From Scytonema sp. RU_4_4 (GTDB lineage Bacteria; Cyanobacteriota; Cyanobacteriia; Cyanobacteriales; Nostocaceae): a stretch of 55,299 bases of DNA. The translations under genes and the position numbers were made by a program. Position 1 is the stretch's first letter. The number at the start of each line of letters is the position of its first letter. The notes under the pieces were generated by a model. It did no database searches. It was not told where the DNA came from and saw only the letters and a program-made list of their open reading frames with translations. Location: positions 1-55,299 of the forward strand of contig JAAUSC010000020.1 of assembly GCA_012031965.1 (NCBI GenBank), read 5' to 3'. Shown here one piece after another: positions 25,410 to 34,226 of this stretch.

Positions 25410-27176
25410 ATGACTCAAACTTTTGAACCCCCAACAGAGACAAACCGATACATCCGTGCTGCCAAACTTGCAGATGTCCAAGCAGCAGGAAGTTTACTCG
25501 TGAATCTGGAAAAACACACCATTGCCCTGTTTTACTCAGACAATAAGGTCTATGCTATAGATAACCGTTGTCCTCACATGGGTTTTCCCCTCCACGGGAG
25601 TACTTGCAAAGATGGCATTGTCACTTGTCCTTGGCACTATGCCCGCTTTGACATGGCAAGTGGGGGAACGTTTGATTCTTGGGCAGATGATGTGCGTGCT
25701 TTTCCTGTAGAAATTCGGGATGGCGAGGTGTGGGTGAATTTGACTCCCCAAGTTGACTCTTATGTCCACCAGCGCCAACGACTTCAGGATGGGTTAGAAC
25801 AAGGCATTTCCCTCGTGATTGCCAAGTCTGTCATAGCCTTACTAGATATGGGGGGAGATGCTACCGAATCCTTCCAAACGGGATTAGAGTTTGGCACCCG
25901 TTACAACAAAGAAGGTTGGGGCGCAGGCTTGACTATCCACACCTGTATGATGAACTTGCTGCCCTATCTGGATGCAGAAGACCGACCCCTTGCCCTTTAC
26001 CAAGGACTTTCAGCTGTCGCCCGTGACAGTGGAGGTGCGCCACCTCACTTTGTGGTTCATCCATTACCCAATTCCACTGCTGACATCAAGACTCTCAAAG
26101 GTTGGTTCCGTCAGTTTATTGAACGACGGGATAGTGAAGCAGCAGAACGCTGTCTCATCTCTGCAATTCGGATGGGTGCTGATAGGAAACAAATTGCAGA
26201 TATGTTATTTGCTGCTGCTACAGACCATCGCTATATTGATGTTGGTCATACACTCGATTTTATTAACAAGGCGTTAGAAGCACTTGATGCTGTTCATTGG
26301 AAGGGTGCTGAGAAAGTCTTAGCAAGTTTAATTTCTGGCTTGGCAAATGCCTCCCGCATGGAAGAGTCGAATTCCTGGCGCTATCCTGTGGATTTAGTCG
26401 AAATTTTAGAGTCTGCGTTTGAGAAGTTACCCGCAGCCTTGGAACAAGGACAACCTCGCTGGGGAACTTGGTCAGGTCGGGAACAATTGGTTCCTATTCT
26501 ATTAGGTGAAGATGCTCAAGCAATAGCCGACGCGCTATTGACTGCATTGAGAGAAGGTTGCACCCAAGAACAATTAGCAGGTATCGTTACCTACACAGCC
26601 GCCCTTCGTGTAGCCCGATTTAATACCAATAACGACTTTGGAGACTGGGATACAGCACACCATCCATTTACCTTTGCCAATGCAGTTCATCAAGGATTGC
26701 AACGGGTGCCGTCTTTAGAGTTACTTCGGGGTGTGTTCGATGGTGCAATGAGTGTCTACCTCAACCGCTTTTTGAATGTCCCACCTGCCCGACTTCCAGA
26801 ACCAAAACAACCAGTTGAAAATCCAGAGGAATTGCTTCAACAATTGCCGGAGTTGTTGAATCGTCAACAGCAGGTGAATGAAGCAGGTCAGTTGGTTGCC
26901 CAGTATCTTTACGGTGGTGGTAATCCACAAAGATTACTGGCAATGCTTGGTAAATTAATGCTGCGAGAAAATCGGGAATTTCATGTTATTCAAGAAGTAG
27001 AAGCAGCTTTCCGTCAGTATTCTGTTTTAGGTGAAACTCCTGCTGGTATTCACGTATTGGTGGCTGTGACTAGGTATTTAGCGGCACATGCGCCGACAAT
27101 GCGAGCGCAAGTCCAAACATATCAAATTGCACATCGGTTGCATAAGGGTGTTAAGCGTAGCTCTCCGTTTGCGTAG
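25410..27176 (+). CDS. Rieske [2Fe-2S] domain fused to a large helical domain
   Basis: The N-terminal 110 residues are a Rieske domain with CPHMGFPLHG and CPWHYARFD as ligand pairs. About 470 mostly helical residues follow, rich in Ala, Leu and Glu, with TTIHT-like and HHPFTFANAVHQGL segments. I do not recognise this domain by name. The lack of a signal peptide suggests a cytoplasmic protein. It follows ridA on the same strand after 166 bases and shares a divergent region with the SufR-like gene. The last residues (VKRSSPFA) are encoded by an interspersed repeat that continues past the stop. Confidence 0.8.
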   Translation: MTQTFEPPTETNRYIRAAKLADVQAAGSLLVNLEKHTIALFYSDNKVYAIDNRCPHMGFPLHGSTCKDGIVTCPWHYARFDMASGGTFDSWADDVRAFPVEIRDGEVWVNLTPQVDSYVHQRQRLQDGLEQGISLVIAKSVIALLDMGGDATESFQTGLEFGTRYNKEGWGAGLTIHTCMMNLLPYLDAEDRPLALYQGLSAVARDSGGAPPHFVVHPLPNSTADIKTLKGWFRQFIERRDSEAAERCLISAIRMGADRKQIADMLFAAATDHRYIDVGHTLDFINKALEALDAVHWKGAEKVLASLISGLANASRMEESNSWRYPVDLVEILESAFEKLPAALEQGQPRWGTWSGREQLVPILLGEDAQAIADALLTALREGCTQEQLAGIVTYTAALRVARFNTNNDFGDWDTAHHPFTFANAVHQGLQRVPSLELLRGVFDGAMSVYLNRFLNVPPARLPEPKQPVENPEELLQQLPELLNRQQQVNEAGQLVAQYLYGGGNPQRLLAMLGKLMLRENREFHVIQEVEAAFRQYSVLGETPAGIHVLVAVTRYLAAHAPTMRAQVQTYQIAHRLHKGVKRSSPFA

Positions 27177-27206
27177 CGCCCCTCTTAGGGGCTAGGAATC
27201 GCCTGT
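27155..27206. repeat. Palindromic interspersed repeat at the 3' end of the Rieske fusion gene
   Basis: The sequence around CGTTTGCGTAGCGCCCC and TTAGGGGCTAGG resembles the repeats at about 40990-41030 and 43540-43590. Here it supplies the last codons and the stop of the Rieske fusion gene. Confidence 0.65.
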
Positions 27207-27269
27207 TTGAGGATTAAGAAAGTTGTACTGGATCTATTAAACAGCTGGTGTTATAATAGGCAATACAAT

Positions 27270-27343
27270 GGCGAGCGTAGCCAAGCGGTTAAGGCAGAGG
27301 ATTGTGGTTCCTCCATTGGTGGGTTCGACTCCCATCGTTCGCC
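27270..27343 (+). tRNA. tRNA-His (GTG anticodon)
   Basis: The acceptor stem GCGAGCG (27271-27277) pairs with CGTTCGC (27336-27342), and the extra G(-1) at 27270 faces C73 at 27343, the hallmark of tRNA-His. The anticodon stem-loop GAGGA-TTGTGGT-TCCTC has GTG at its centre. The T arm is GTGGGTTCGACTCCCAT. CCA is not encoded. Confidence 0.96.
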
Positions 27344-27424
27344 CTGAGGTAACAAAAGTCATAATTGAGAATGTTAAGCTGACTGTTGGTTGTTAATAAT
27401 AATTTCAGTCAGCACTCAAAGCTA

Positions 27425-27451
27425 AATCCCCCAAACTTAAGTCGGGGGATT
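27425..27451. terminator. Stem-loop, possible terminator downstream of tRNA-His
   Basis: AATCCCCC (27425-27432) pairs with GGGGGATT (27444-27451) around an 11-base loop. No strong T-run follows, so termination is only a possibility. Confidence 0.4.
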
Positions 27452-27489
27452 GAGTCAACAAGTTTTAAAACCATTGCCCAATTCTTGAG

Positions 27490-27606
27490 CTAAAAGATGC
27501 CAAGTAGAAAAATAAAAGTCAATCCACATAAGGCAAGTAAAGAGACAATAATGATGTTGCCTATACTGTGGTCTTGTGCTGTTGCTTGTTGTGGATGTTC
27601 AGACAT
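27490..27606 (-). CDS. Small single-pass membrane protein (38 residues)
   Basis: This short frame begins MSEHPQQATAQDHSIGN and continues with a hydrophobic helix (IIIVSLLALCGLTFIFLLGIF) that runs to the stop. A weak GGG ribosome-binding site lies about eight bases before the ATG. The polar head and one membrane span resemble small photosynthetic or stress membrane proteins, but I do not recognise the family. It is alone between tRNA-His and susA. Confidence 0.6.
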   Translation of the reverse strand: MSEHPQQATAQDHSIGNIIIVSLLALCGLTFIFLLGIF

Positions 27607-28183
27607 AGCAATCGACCCTGTTTTCAAGAATATACTGAAATTATAAATACCTGGATAAAGATTTTGACTGGTACAATAAAATACTTGACTTTAATTCAAT
27701 TAAGTTTATCTTGGCAGATCACTAAAAAATGAAAAAATAAACTTTTGTTTCAGTTGTTTCAGTAATGTTCACGATCAAACTAGACAGGACAAAAAAACAT
27801 TTGATTGCTACCTCCAACATATTTGCCAAGGCGCAAGCTAACCGAGGATTATGTGATAATAGCTGTGAGAGTCTATTCTTTGAATAAAAGCAGATTTTTC
27901 AACAATCTCTTTAAGTATTTACACTAACAAGGACTTTATAATAACTTGATATTTGCAATTTTGTACTTAAGAAAAAATAAAGAGTACGCCTTTAGTTAGA
28001 GTGCAAAATACTCATAGATAAGATAAGCGTAAAAAGGTAGAGAGCTTTAAAGATAGTCACAGTAGTAATAATTGCTAATTGCCAACTTGTAGTGGTTCTT
28101 TATACCATTACCCTGGGGCTGTTAGCTATTAGCTATTGCTCAGTCAAACGCTGAATCCAAAATTTGTTATCTGACGAGTTGCC
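27607..28183. promoter_or_regulatory. AT-rich upstream region of susA
   Basis: This 577-base region has no convincing gene. It is AT-rich and should contain the promoters of susA and of the small membrane protein. I saw no clear GTA-N8-TAC site and no operator I would name. Confidence 0.4.
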
Positions 28184-30604
28184 ATGTCTGAATTACTTCA
28201 AGCTGTCCTGAATAGTGAAGAAAAAAGTGATTTACGTTCCTTAATAAGTGAGTTACGTCAGCAAGAAAAAAAGTACTTGCTGCGGAACGACATACTCAAC
28301 TTATATGGTGAATATTGCTCTAAGTACGAAAAATCTGAGCAGTTTTATACTGCTTCTCACTTAGGAAAACTTATCTACTACACTCAAGAAATCATTCAAG
28401 AGGAATCAAGCCTCTGCTTCATCATACGACAAAAGATTGCTAGTCAAGAAGTTTACCGACTGACAGCCGACTTGAGTATAGAGCCGATAACGGTTCAAGA
28501 ACTGTTGGATTTGCGCGATCGCCTGGTCAACCGATATCACCCAAGCGAAGGGGACCTCTTGGAATTGGATTTTGGTCCATTTTACGACTACACTCCAATC
28601 ATTCGCGACCCAAAAAATATTGGCAAAGGGGTGCAGTTTCTCAACCGCTACCTATCCAGTAAGCTATTTGCTGACCCCAAGCAATGGCTAGAAAGCTTGT
28701 TTAACTTCTTGCGCCTACACCAATACAATGGCGTTCAACTGCTTATCAACCAGCGGATTCAGTCACAGCAGCAACTCTCTGATCAAGTCAAAAAAGCCAT
28801 CACTTTCGTGAGTTCTCGTCCCAGTGAGCAATCCTACGAAGAATTCCGATTTGACCTGCAAGTGATGGGCTTTGAACCGGGTTGGGGACACACGCGAGAG
28901 CGAGTCCAGGAAACCTTGAGCATTCTGGATGAATTGATTGACTCTCCCGATCCCCAGACCTTGGAAGCCTTCATCTCTCGCATCCCGATGATTTTTAGAA
29001 TCGTCTTGGTCTCTGCTCACGGTTGGTTTGGACAAGAGGGAGTTTTGGGACGTCCTGACACTGGCGGTCAAGTGGTTTATGTCCTCGACCAAGCGAAGAA
29101 CTTAGAAAAGCAACTGCAAGAAGATGCGATGCTGGCTGGTTTAGAAGGATTGAATGTCCAGCCGAAGGTCATTATTCTCACCCGCCTCATCCCCAACAGT
29201 GATGGTACCCTTTGTAACCAGCGCCTAGAGAAAGTTCACGATACTGAAAACGCCTGGATTTTGCGAGTGCCTTTGCGGGAATTCAATCCCAATATGACAC
29301 AAAACTGGATTTCGCGGTTTGAATTTTGGCCCTATCTGGAAACCTTCGCCATTGATTCTGAAAGAGAATTGCTGGCAGAGTTTCAGGGTAGACCAGATTT
29401 AATTGTTGGTAACTATACTGATGGAAATTTGGTAGCATTTTTGCTGGCTCGCAGACTGGGTGTCACGCAATGTAACATTGCCCATGCGTTAGAAAAGTCC
29501 AAATACTTGTTCAGTAACCTCTATTGGCAAGATCTGGAAGATAAATATCATTTTTCGTTACAATTCACTGCCGATTTGTTGGCGATGAATGCAGCCAACT
29601 TTATCATCAGCAGCACCTACCAAGAAATTGTGGGTACACCTGATAGTGTCGGACAGTACGAATCACTCAAATGCTTCACCATGCCGGAACTGTACCATGT
29701 TGTAAATGGGATTGAACTGTTTAGTCCCAAGTTTAACGTGGTACCCCCTGGAGTCAACGAGAGTACCTATTTCCCCTATACGCGTACGCAAGACAGAGTA
29801 GAGAGCGATCGCGCCAGAATAGAAGAAATGCTCTTCACTCTGGAAGACGATACCCAAGTTTTTGGTAGTCTTGATGATCCAAGCAAGCGTCCACTTTTCT
29901 CAATGGCGCGTCTTGACCGCATTAAGAACCTCACTGGTTTAGCAGAATGCTTCGGTCGGAGTCAAGAATTGCAGCAGCGATACAACCTCATTTTGGTAGC
30001 TGGTAAGTTGCGTGTCGAAGAATCAGGTGACAACGAAGAACGCGATGAGATTGTCAAGCTTTACCGAATTATAGAGCAGTACAATCTTCATGGTAAGATT
30101 CGCTGGTTGGGTGTGCGTTTGACTAAATCTGACTCTGGCGAAATTTATCGGGTTATTGCTGACCACCAAGGAATCTTTGTACAACCTGCTTTGTTTGAAG
30201 CTTTTGGTTTGACAATTTTAGAAGCGATGATTTCGGGATTACCAACTTTTGCTACGCAATTTGGTGGTCCTTTAGAAATCATTCAAGATAAGGTAAACGG
30301 CTTTTACATCAACCCAACTCATTTAGAAGAAACAGCCGAAAAAATTCTTGAGTTTGTCCAGAAGTGCGAACAAAATCCTAACTATTGGAATGAAATTTCC
30401 AAACGAGGTATTGACCGAGTTTATAGCACTTATACATGGAAAATTCATACTTCCAAGCTGTTATCTTTAGCACGGATTTATGGATTTTGGAACTTTATTT
30501 CAAAAGAGAATCGGGAGGATTTGCAGCGCTATATCGAGGCTTTGTTCTATTTAATTTACAAGCCAAGAGCGCAACAACTGTTGGAGCAGCATAAGTATCG
30601 ATAG
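28184..30604 (+). CDS. susA: Sucrose synthase
   Basis: The 806-residue protein has the full length of cyanobacterial and plant sucrose synthase. It reversibly cleaves sucrose with UDP or ADP to give NDP-glucose and fructose; in heterocystous cyanobacteria it channels sucrose to polysaccharide and nitrogen fixation. The N-terminal regulatory domain (1-270) precedes GWFGQEGVLGRPDTGGQVVY, the start of the GT-B fold. The GT4 E-x7-E motif is in FEAFGLTILEAM, and GGPLEIIQDKVNGF follows. It is monocistronic. Confidence 0.97.
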   Translation: MSELLQAVLNSEEKSDLRSLISELRQQEKKYLLRNDILNLYGEYCSKYEKSEQFYTASHLGKLIYYTQEIIQEESSLCFIIRQKIASQEVYRLTADLSIEPITVQELLDLRDRLVNRYHPSEGDLLELDFGPFYDYTPIIRDPKNIGKGVQFLNRYLSSKLFADPKQWLESLFNFLRLHQYNGVQLLINQRIQSQQQLSDQVKKAITFVSSRPSEQSYEEFRFDLQVMGFEPGWGHTRERVQETLSILDELIDSPDPQTLEAFISRIPMIFRIVLVSAHGWFGQEGVLGRPDTGGQVVYVLDQAKNLEKQLQEDAMLAGLEGLNVQPKVIILTRLIPNSDGTLCNQRLEKVHDTENAWILRVPLREFNPNMTQNWISRFEFWPYLETFAIDSERELLAEFQGRPDLIVGNYTDGNLVAFLLARRLGVTQCNIAHALEKSKYLFSNLYWQDLEDKYHFSLQFTADLLAMNAANFIISSTYQEIVGTPDSVGQYESLKCFTMPELYHVVNGIELFSPKFNVVPPGVNESTYFPYTRTQDRVESDRARIEEMLFTLEDDTQVFGSLDDPSKRPLFSMARLDRIKNLTGLAECFGRSQELQQRYNLILVAGKLRVEESGDNEERDEIVKLYRIIEQYNLHGKIRWLGVRLTKSDSGEIYRVIADHQGIFVQPALFEAFGLTILEAMISGLPTFATQFGGPLEIIQDKVNGFYINPTHLEETAEKILEFVQKCEQNPNYWNEISKRGIDRVYSTYTWKIHTSKLLSLARIYGFWNFISKENREDLQRYIEALFYLIYKPRAQQLLEQHKYR

Positions 30605-30624
30605 ATTCGATAGAATCGATAGAA

Positions 30625-30670
30625 GAGTCAAAAGTCAAGAGTTCAATTAATGACTCTTGACTTTTGACTC
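30625..30670. terminator. Long perfect inverted repeat after susA
   Basis: GAGTCAAAAGTCAAGAGT (30625-30642) and ACTCTTGACTTTTGACTC (30653-30670) are exact inverted repeats of 18 bases. It lies between two convergent genes and could terminate both, though it lacks a classical U-tract. Confidence 0.6.
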
Positions 30671-30695
30671 TTGATTCTGCGAAGCCGATTCATGA

Positions 30696-31505
30696 CTATT
30701 TTGTCAACTGATACCAAGTTCTTTGACCAACAATACCATCCGCTGCTAAATTCCGTTTGTTTTGGAAAGCTTTGACAGCAGCCTCCGTCAAGGCACCAAA
30801 AACTCCATCAACTCGAATAGTATAGCCATTAGACGATAACAACTGTTGTAGGACTCTTACAGCAACACCTGAACTACCAAAACGCAAAACTGGCAAAGAG
30901 GGACTAGTCTCTATTTGAGAAACCGTCTGATCACTACCTTTACCAGTAGGTGTTTGCTTCCTTTGACGAAGAACTCCTTTGGGTGAATTATCTGAAGCTA
31001 TTTGGAACTGCATGAAATAGGTAGAAGTAAGCATAATCTTCTTACTTTCTTTGAGCGAACTCTTTTGAAAATTTCGGATAGTGTTTCCCCAGTCTGTTAC
31101 CAACTGAGGGATAGCATTAAAAGATAAAAGCATTTCTGGCTCTGTACATACATCAAAGCATCGAGAACCTGTAATGACATCCTCTGTTGTGTCTTTTCTT
31201 GCAATTTGTAAATTCTTGGCTCTACTTATATGAGAAGAGATTTCATAAATAATATTTTTTTCTGTTGAATTTAGTATACTTTCATTTTTTATATTTATGA
31301 CTGACGTAGCAGCTTGGGCAGCTATATCAGACTGCACAAATTCAGGCGGTGTAATTTGAGCAGCTGATATTATCTGAGATGGCTGTCTTTGTGTTAACTC
31401 CTCCTCGTCATTGTCTCGCTGAACTAGTGGTAGTTGCAGCGCAATGGTTGGAGATAGTTGTCCTGTTGTTAACACACCCGTCATCAGCAGGGCAATATCT
31501 GTCAT
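30696..31505 (-). CDS. Peptidoglycan-binding (PG_binding_1) domain protein
   Basis: The last 65 residues form a PG_binding_1 domain (PVLRFGSSGVAVRVLQQLL, IRVDGVFGALTEAAVKAFQ, ADGIVGQRTWYQL). The first 200 residues are low in recognisable features and no clear signal peptide is visible, although the N-terminus MTDIALLMTGVLTTGQ is mildly hydrophobic. It probably binds cell-wall glycan. A shorter relative lies about 540 bases upstream on the same strand. Confidence 0.85.
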   Translation of the reverse strand: MTDIALLMTGVLTTGQLSPTIALQLPLVQRDNDEEELTQRQPSQIISAAQITPPEFVQSDIAAQAATSVINIKNESILNSTEKNIIYEISSHISRAKNLQIARKDTTEDVITGSRCFDVCTEPEMLLSFNAIPQLVTDWGNTIRNFQKSSLKESKKIMLTSTYFMQFQIASDNSPKGVLRQRKQTPTGKGSDQTVSQIETSPSLPVLRFGSSGVAVRVLQQLLSSNGYTIRVDGVFGALTEAAVKAFQNKRNLAADGIVGQRTWYQLTK

Positions 31506-32048
31506 TGTATTTCATTTTACTAACACCCATGTTTCCTTTGACAGCAAAAATTACTGCTATTCCGGAAGAGACAGGACATAAAAATAAAAAAATCTAATAA
31601 ACTTTTTTCAAAGAATCAACAAAAGTATGATTATCAGTTATCAGTTATCAGTTATCAGTTATCAGTTTTATCATTTGGGTCTAACCCCCCCCACCAAGAG
31701 CACCTTTATGTGTTGGTGGTGGATCGCGTATCCCACACCATACGCCCTTGCTGACTGTGTACTGATTTAAACTTCTTGCACTGTTCGCGCAGCGTGTCCG
31801 CAGGACATATTCCACTAATTCTGAATACTGAATTCACCCCTTGCGAGAAATCTATTTTTGCAAGACGTCTATCCACTAAAGCCTGTTATTTCTGAAGATA
31901 TGTATACAATGTACGAAATATAGAATGTTCATAAAATCCAAAAGTTCCCTTCAAGAAACAATAAGGATTAATTATAAAAAAATATGAATTATGAGTTATC
32001 AAAAGTTTCATAATTCATCATTACATAGTATACTGACCAAATTTTTGA
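31506..32048. repeat. Intergenic region with short tandem and palindromic repeats
   Basis: No gene is seen in this 543-base stretch. TTATCAG-type 10-base tandem repeats fill about 31629-31669. An interspersed palindrome of the GTTCGCGCAGCGTGTCCGCAGG type lies at about 31783-31812; relatives occur near 38065 and 38105. Confidence 0.65.
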
Positions 32049-32420
32049 CTAACCTGACAATACAGCCCAAGTTCTTGGACCAACAATTCCGTCTGCTACT
32101 AGACCACGCGAACTCTGGAAAGCTCTAACAGCAGACTCTGTGAGCGCACCAAAAACTCCATCAGTTTGAACAAAGTAGCCATTAGATACTAAAAGTCTCT
32201 GTAAGGCTCTTACAGAACTACCTGTATCACCAAACCGTAGAGTAGGTAGACCACCTGAACGGAAAGCAGCTTGCATCATTATAGGTTGTGATTCAGATTG
32301 TGTTTTCGGTTGTGTTTTTGGTTGTATTTCAGGCTGCGATGCTGGTTGTGCCTTAGGCTGTGACTCAGGCTGTGCTAATGGTTGTTCTTCGGGTTGTCCT
32401 TGATTTGTAGATTCTTCCAT
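32049..32420 (-). CDS. Small peptidoglycan-binding protein with Gln/Pro repeat head
   Basis: The 123-residue protein has an N-terminal low-complexity region of QP-x-QP repeats (QPEEQPLAQPESQPKAQP and similar, about residues 7-45). A PG_binding_1 domain follows (LPTLRFGDTGSSVRALQRLL, FVQTDGVFGALTESAVRAFQ, DGIVGPRTWAVL). No signal peptide is visible. It is a paralogue of the protein at 30696-31505, and the domains are nearly identical in pattern. Confidence 0.85.
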   Translation of the reverse strand: MEESTNQGQPEEQPLAQPESQPKAQPASQPEIQPKTQPKTQSESQPIMMQAAFRSGGLPTLRFGDTGSSVRALQRLLVSNGYFVQTDGVFGALTESAVRAFQSSRGLVADGIVGPRTWAVLSG

Positions 32421-32687
32421 ATAAATTAATTTATAAAACTAATTTTCACGCATTTCAACCGTATCTAGATTGCCAAAGAAGTGACATTCTCCCACCGCTA
32501 ACCCTTTAATTTAACATTTATTGTTTTATCCCACTCTTGTGGTGATACAGCAAATTGCAGGTTTAATATTTTTGACTTGTTACCTTCACTTTTGACTTCC
32601 CCTTAATGGGGCGCTTATATCTTGCACCAGGGTCAAAAACCGGGTTTCTTGAGAACGATGACACAAGCCTTACCTTAATTTTCCGTT

Positions 32688-32768
32688 CAGAAACCCGGTT
32701 TCTTCGTTCGTATTTAGTTGCAAAACAGACGATTTTTGGTAGAAACCGGGTTTTTTTGCGTAAGTCCT
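32688..32768. mobile_element. Second copy of the AGGACTTACGCA MITE, left end degenerate
   Basis: From the AGAAACCCGGTTTCT palindrome to the terminal TGCGTAAGTCCT (32757-32768) this matches the element at 19437-19537 almost base for base. The left terminus is missing and is replaced by sequence containing another ACCGGGTTTCTT at about 32639. The remainder of 32421-32804 has no recognised gene. Confidence 0.75.
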
Positions 32769-32804
32769 GTGTCAAAAGGACTAGATTTTGGAGATATTAT
32801 TAAA

Positions 32805-32891
32805 CGGAGAGAGAGGGATTCGAACCCTCGTTGAGGTTGCCCCCAAACAGCATTTCCAGTGCTGCGCCTTCAACCACTCGGCCATCTCTCC
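32805..32891 (-). tRNA. tRNA-Ser (GGA anticodon)
   Basis: On the minus strand GGAGAGA (acceptor) pairs with TCTCTCC, with a G discriminator. The anticodon stem-loop is CAGCA-CTGGAAA-TGCTG, giving GGA. A long variable arm typical of tRNA-Ser follows, and the T arm contains GGTTCGAATCC. CCA is not encoded. Confidence 0.95.
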
Positions 32892-32990
32892 AGGCGTCAC
32901 GAATTACGATTGTACATTAAAATCAATTAAACTGCAACTAAGTTCAGTCAAAAATTCAGTCAAAATTCCACATCAAAATCCAAAATCCAG

Positions 32991-33386
32991 ATGTCCGAGA
33001 TATACACTGTTAAAGTTCGCGATTGCGCAAAGCGCAGCGCCGAAGGCGAACGCGCCAAAGACATAACATACACCTTGCAAGTCCCTGATGACCGCTACAT
33101 CCTGCATACGGGTGAAAGACAAGGGGTAGAACTACCGTTTTTATGTCGAAATGGGGCTTGCACGACTTGTGCTGTGCGGGTACTGTCAGGAGAAATTTAT
33201 CAACCGGAAGCAATTGGACTATCGCCAGAGTTGCGGAAAAAAGGTTATGCCCTACTGTGCGTTAGTTATGCCCGTTCTGATTTGGAGGTGGAGACACAAG
33301 ACGAAGATGAAGTCTATGAACTCCAGTTTGGACGCTTTTTTGCTAAGGGGAAAATTCGCAAAGGTCTTCCCTTAGATGAAGATTAA
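32991..33386 (+). CDS. Plant-type [2Fe-2S] ferredoxin with an in-frame repeat insertion
   Basis: The 131-residue protein has the ferredoxin cluster motif CRNGACTTC and the distant Cys in GYALLCVSYARSD. The C-terminal extension (DEDEVYELQFGRFFAKGKIR) is typical of one cyanobacterial ferredoxin paralogue that is not the main PetF. Residues 11-23 (CAKRSAEGERAK) look like translation of a GC-rich palindromic repeat at about 33021-33060, inserted in frame in the first beta-hairpin. The 3' end overlaps the nuclease gene by 11 bases. Confidence 0.9.
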   Translation: MSEIYTVKVRDCAKRSAEGERAKDITYTLQVPDDRYILHTGERQGVELPFLCRNGACTTCAVRVLSGEIYQPEAIGLSPELRKKGYALLCVSYARSDLEVETQDEDEVYELQFGRFFAKGKIRKGLPLDED

Positions 33387-33924
33387 ATTTTGTTTCAAAG
33401 CAAAGGTGCAAAAAATAGTCATTCTGCTTTGTCTATTACTACTTGTCGCTTGTCAACCTCAAAAGAAACCTGAAGAAAGCACACAGGTGCAAGTCAAAGT
33501 CGCACAAGTCGTCAGTGGGCAAACTTTGGAGGTGGTGGGTTTGGGCGATCAACCAAGTTTCATTTCTCAAGTGCGGTTGCTGGGGATTGATACACCGGAT
33601 TTGCAGCAGCGTCCTTGGGGAGATGCTGCAAAGCAATACCTAGAAACACTGCTTAGGGAACAGCCTGTGATGCTGGAGTTTGATATGCAAGTAAAGGACC
33701 AGTTCGGGCGGACTCTGGCTTATGCGTGGAAAAATGGGGTTTTGTTGAATGAACAGCTGGTGAAACAAGGGTATGCTTTGTTTGTAGGGCGATCGCCTAA
33801 CCACAAATATGACCTACGCTTAGAACGTGCCCAGCAATGGGCTAGACTCATGGGGTTAGGAATTTGGAACCCAGAAAAACCCATGCGTCTGACACCAGGT
33901 GAATTTCGTCGTCAGTATCGTTAA
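33376..33924 (+). CDS. Thermonuclease-family (SNase) lipoprotein
   Basis: The 182-residue protein has a lipoprotein signal (IVILLCLLLLVAC, Cys as the lipidated residue) and a staphylococcal-nuclease domain. The catalytic arginines match VRLLGID and QFGRTLAY. The catalytic glutamate position reads Asp in DTPDLQ instead of the common DTPE or DAPE. It is probably an outer- or plasma-membrane-tethered nuclease with possibly reduced activity. It is translationally coupled to the ferredoxin gene. Confidence 0.88.
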   Translation: MKIKFCFKAKVQKIVILLCLLLLVACQPQKKPEESTQVQVKVAQVVSGQTLEVVGLGDQPSFISQVRLLGIDTPDLQQRPWGDAAKQYLETLLREQPVMLEFDMQVKDQFGRTLAYAWKNGVLLNEQLVKQGYALFVGRSPNHKYDLRLERAQQWARLMGLGIWNPEKPMRLTPGEFRRQYR

Positions 33925-33939
33925 TAATTCGTAAAAAGA

Positions 33940-34083
33940 CAGGCTCGGATGTCTGTTTCGACGAAGCCTTCGTACTCTGATATTCCCAAAGTTATCAATG
34001 TCTGCATCAGTATTCTTATCTTCGTCATCCAAAGCGGGATCGGTAAAAGTAATGGTTAGTTTAAGGTCTGATGTATTAGTCAT
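33940..34083 (-). pseudogene. N-terminal relic of an EACC1-like gene
   Basis: From ATG 34083 the frame reads TSDLKLTITFTDPALDDEDK, nearly the same as the start of the intact gene at 40499-40879 (TSNLKLTITFTDPDLDDSDK). After about 22 codons the similarity ends and the frame continues into unrelated sequence antisense to the nuclease gene. It is a broken duplicate. Confidence 0.75.
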
Positions 34084-34226
34084 AACGATCTCAACCAAAA
34101 GTCTGAAAACTGCTTAGGACGCTTAGTTCTATGACTTCAGATACAGGCAAGTGTTTTTACAAATTTGGAACAATGACTATAGTTAGTTTTTTCTTTTTAA
34201 AGAAATTTAACATCTAACATCTAATT

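Noticed and set aside
31629-31669. Repeated TTATCAG units considered as a CRISPR array
   Set aside because: The repeats are directly tandem with a ten-base period and no spacers, and no cas gene is present.
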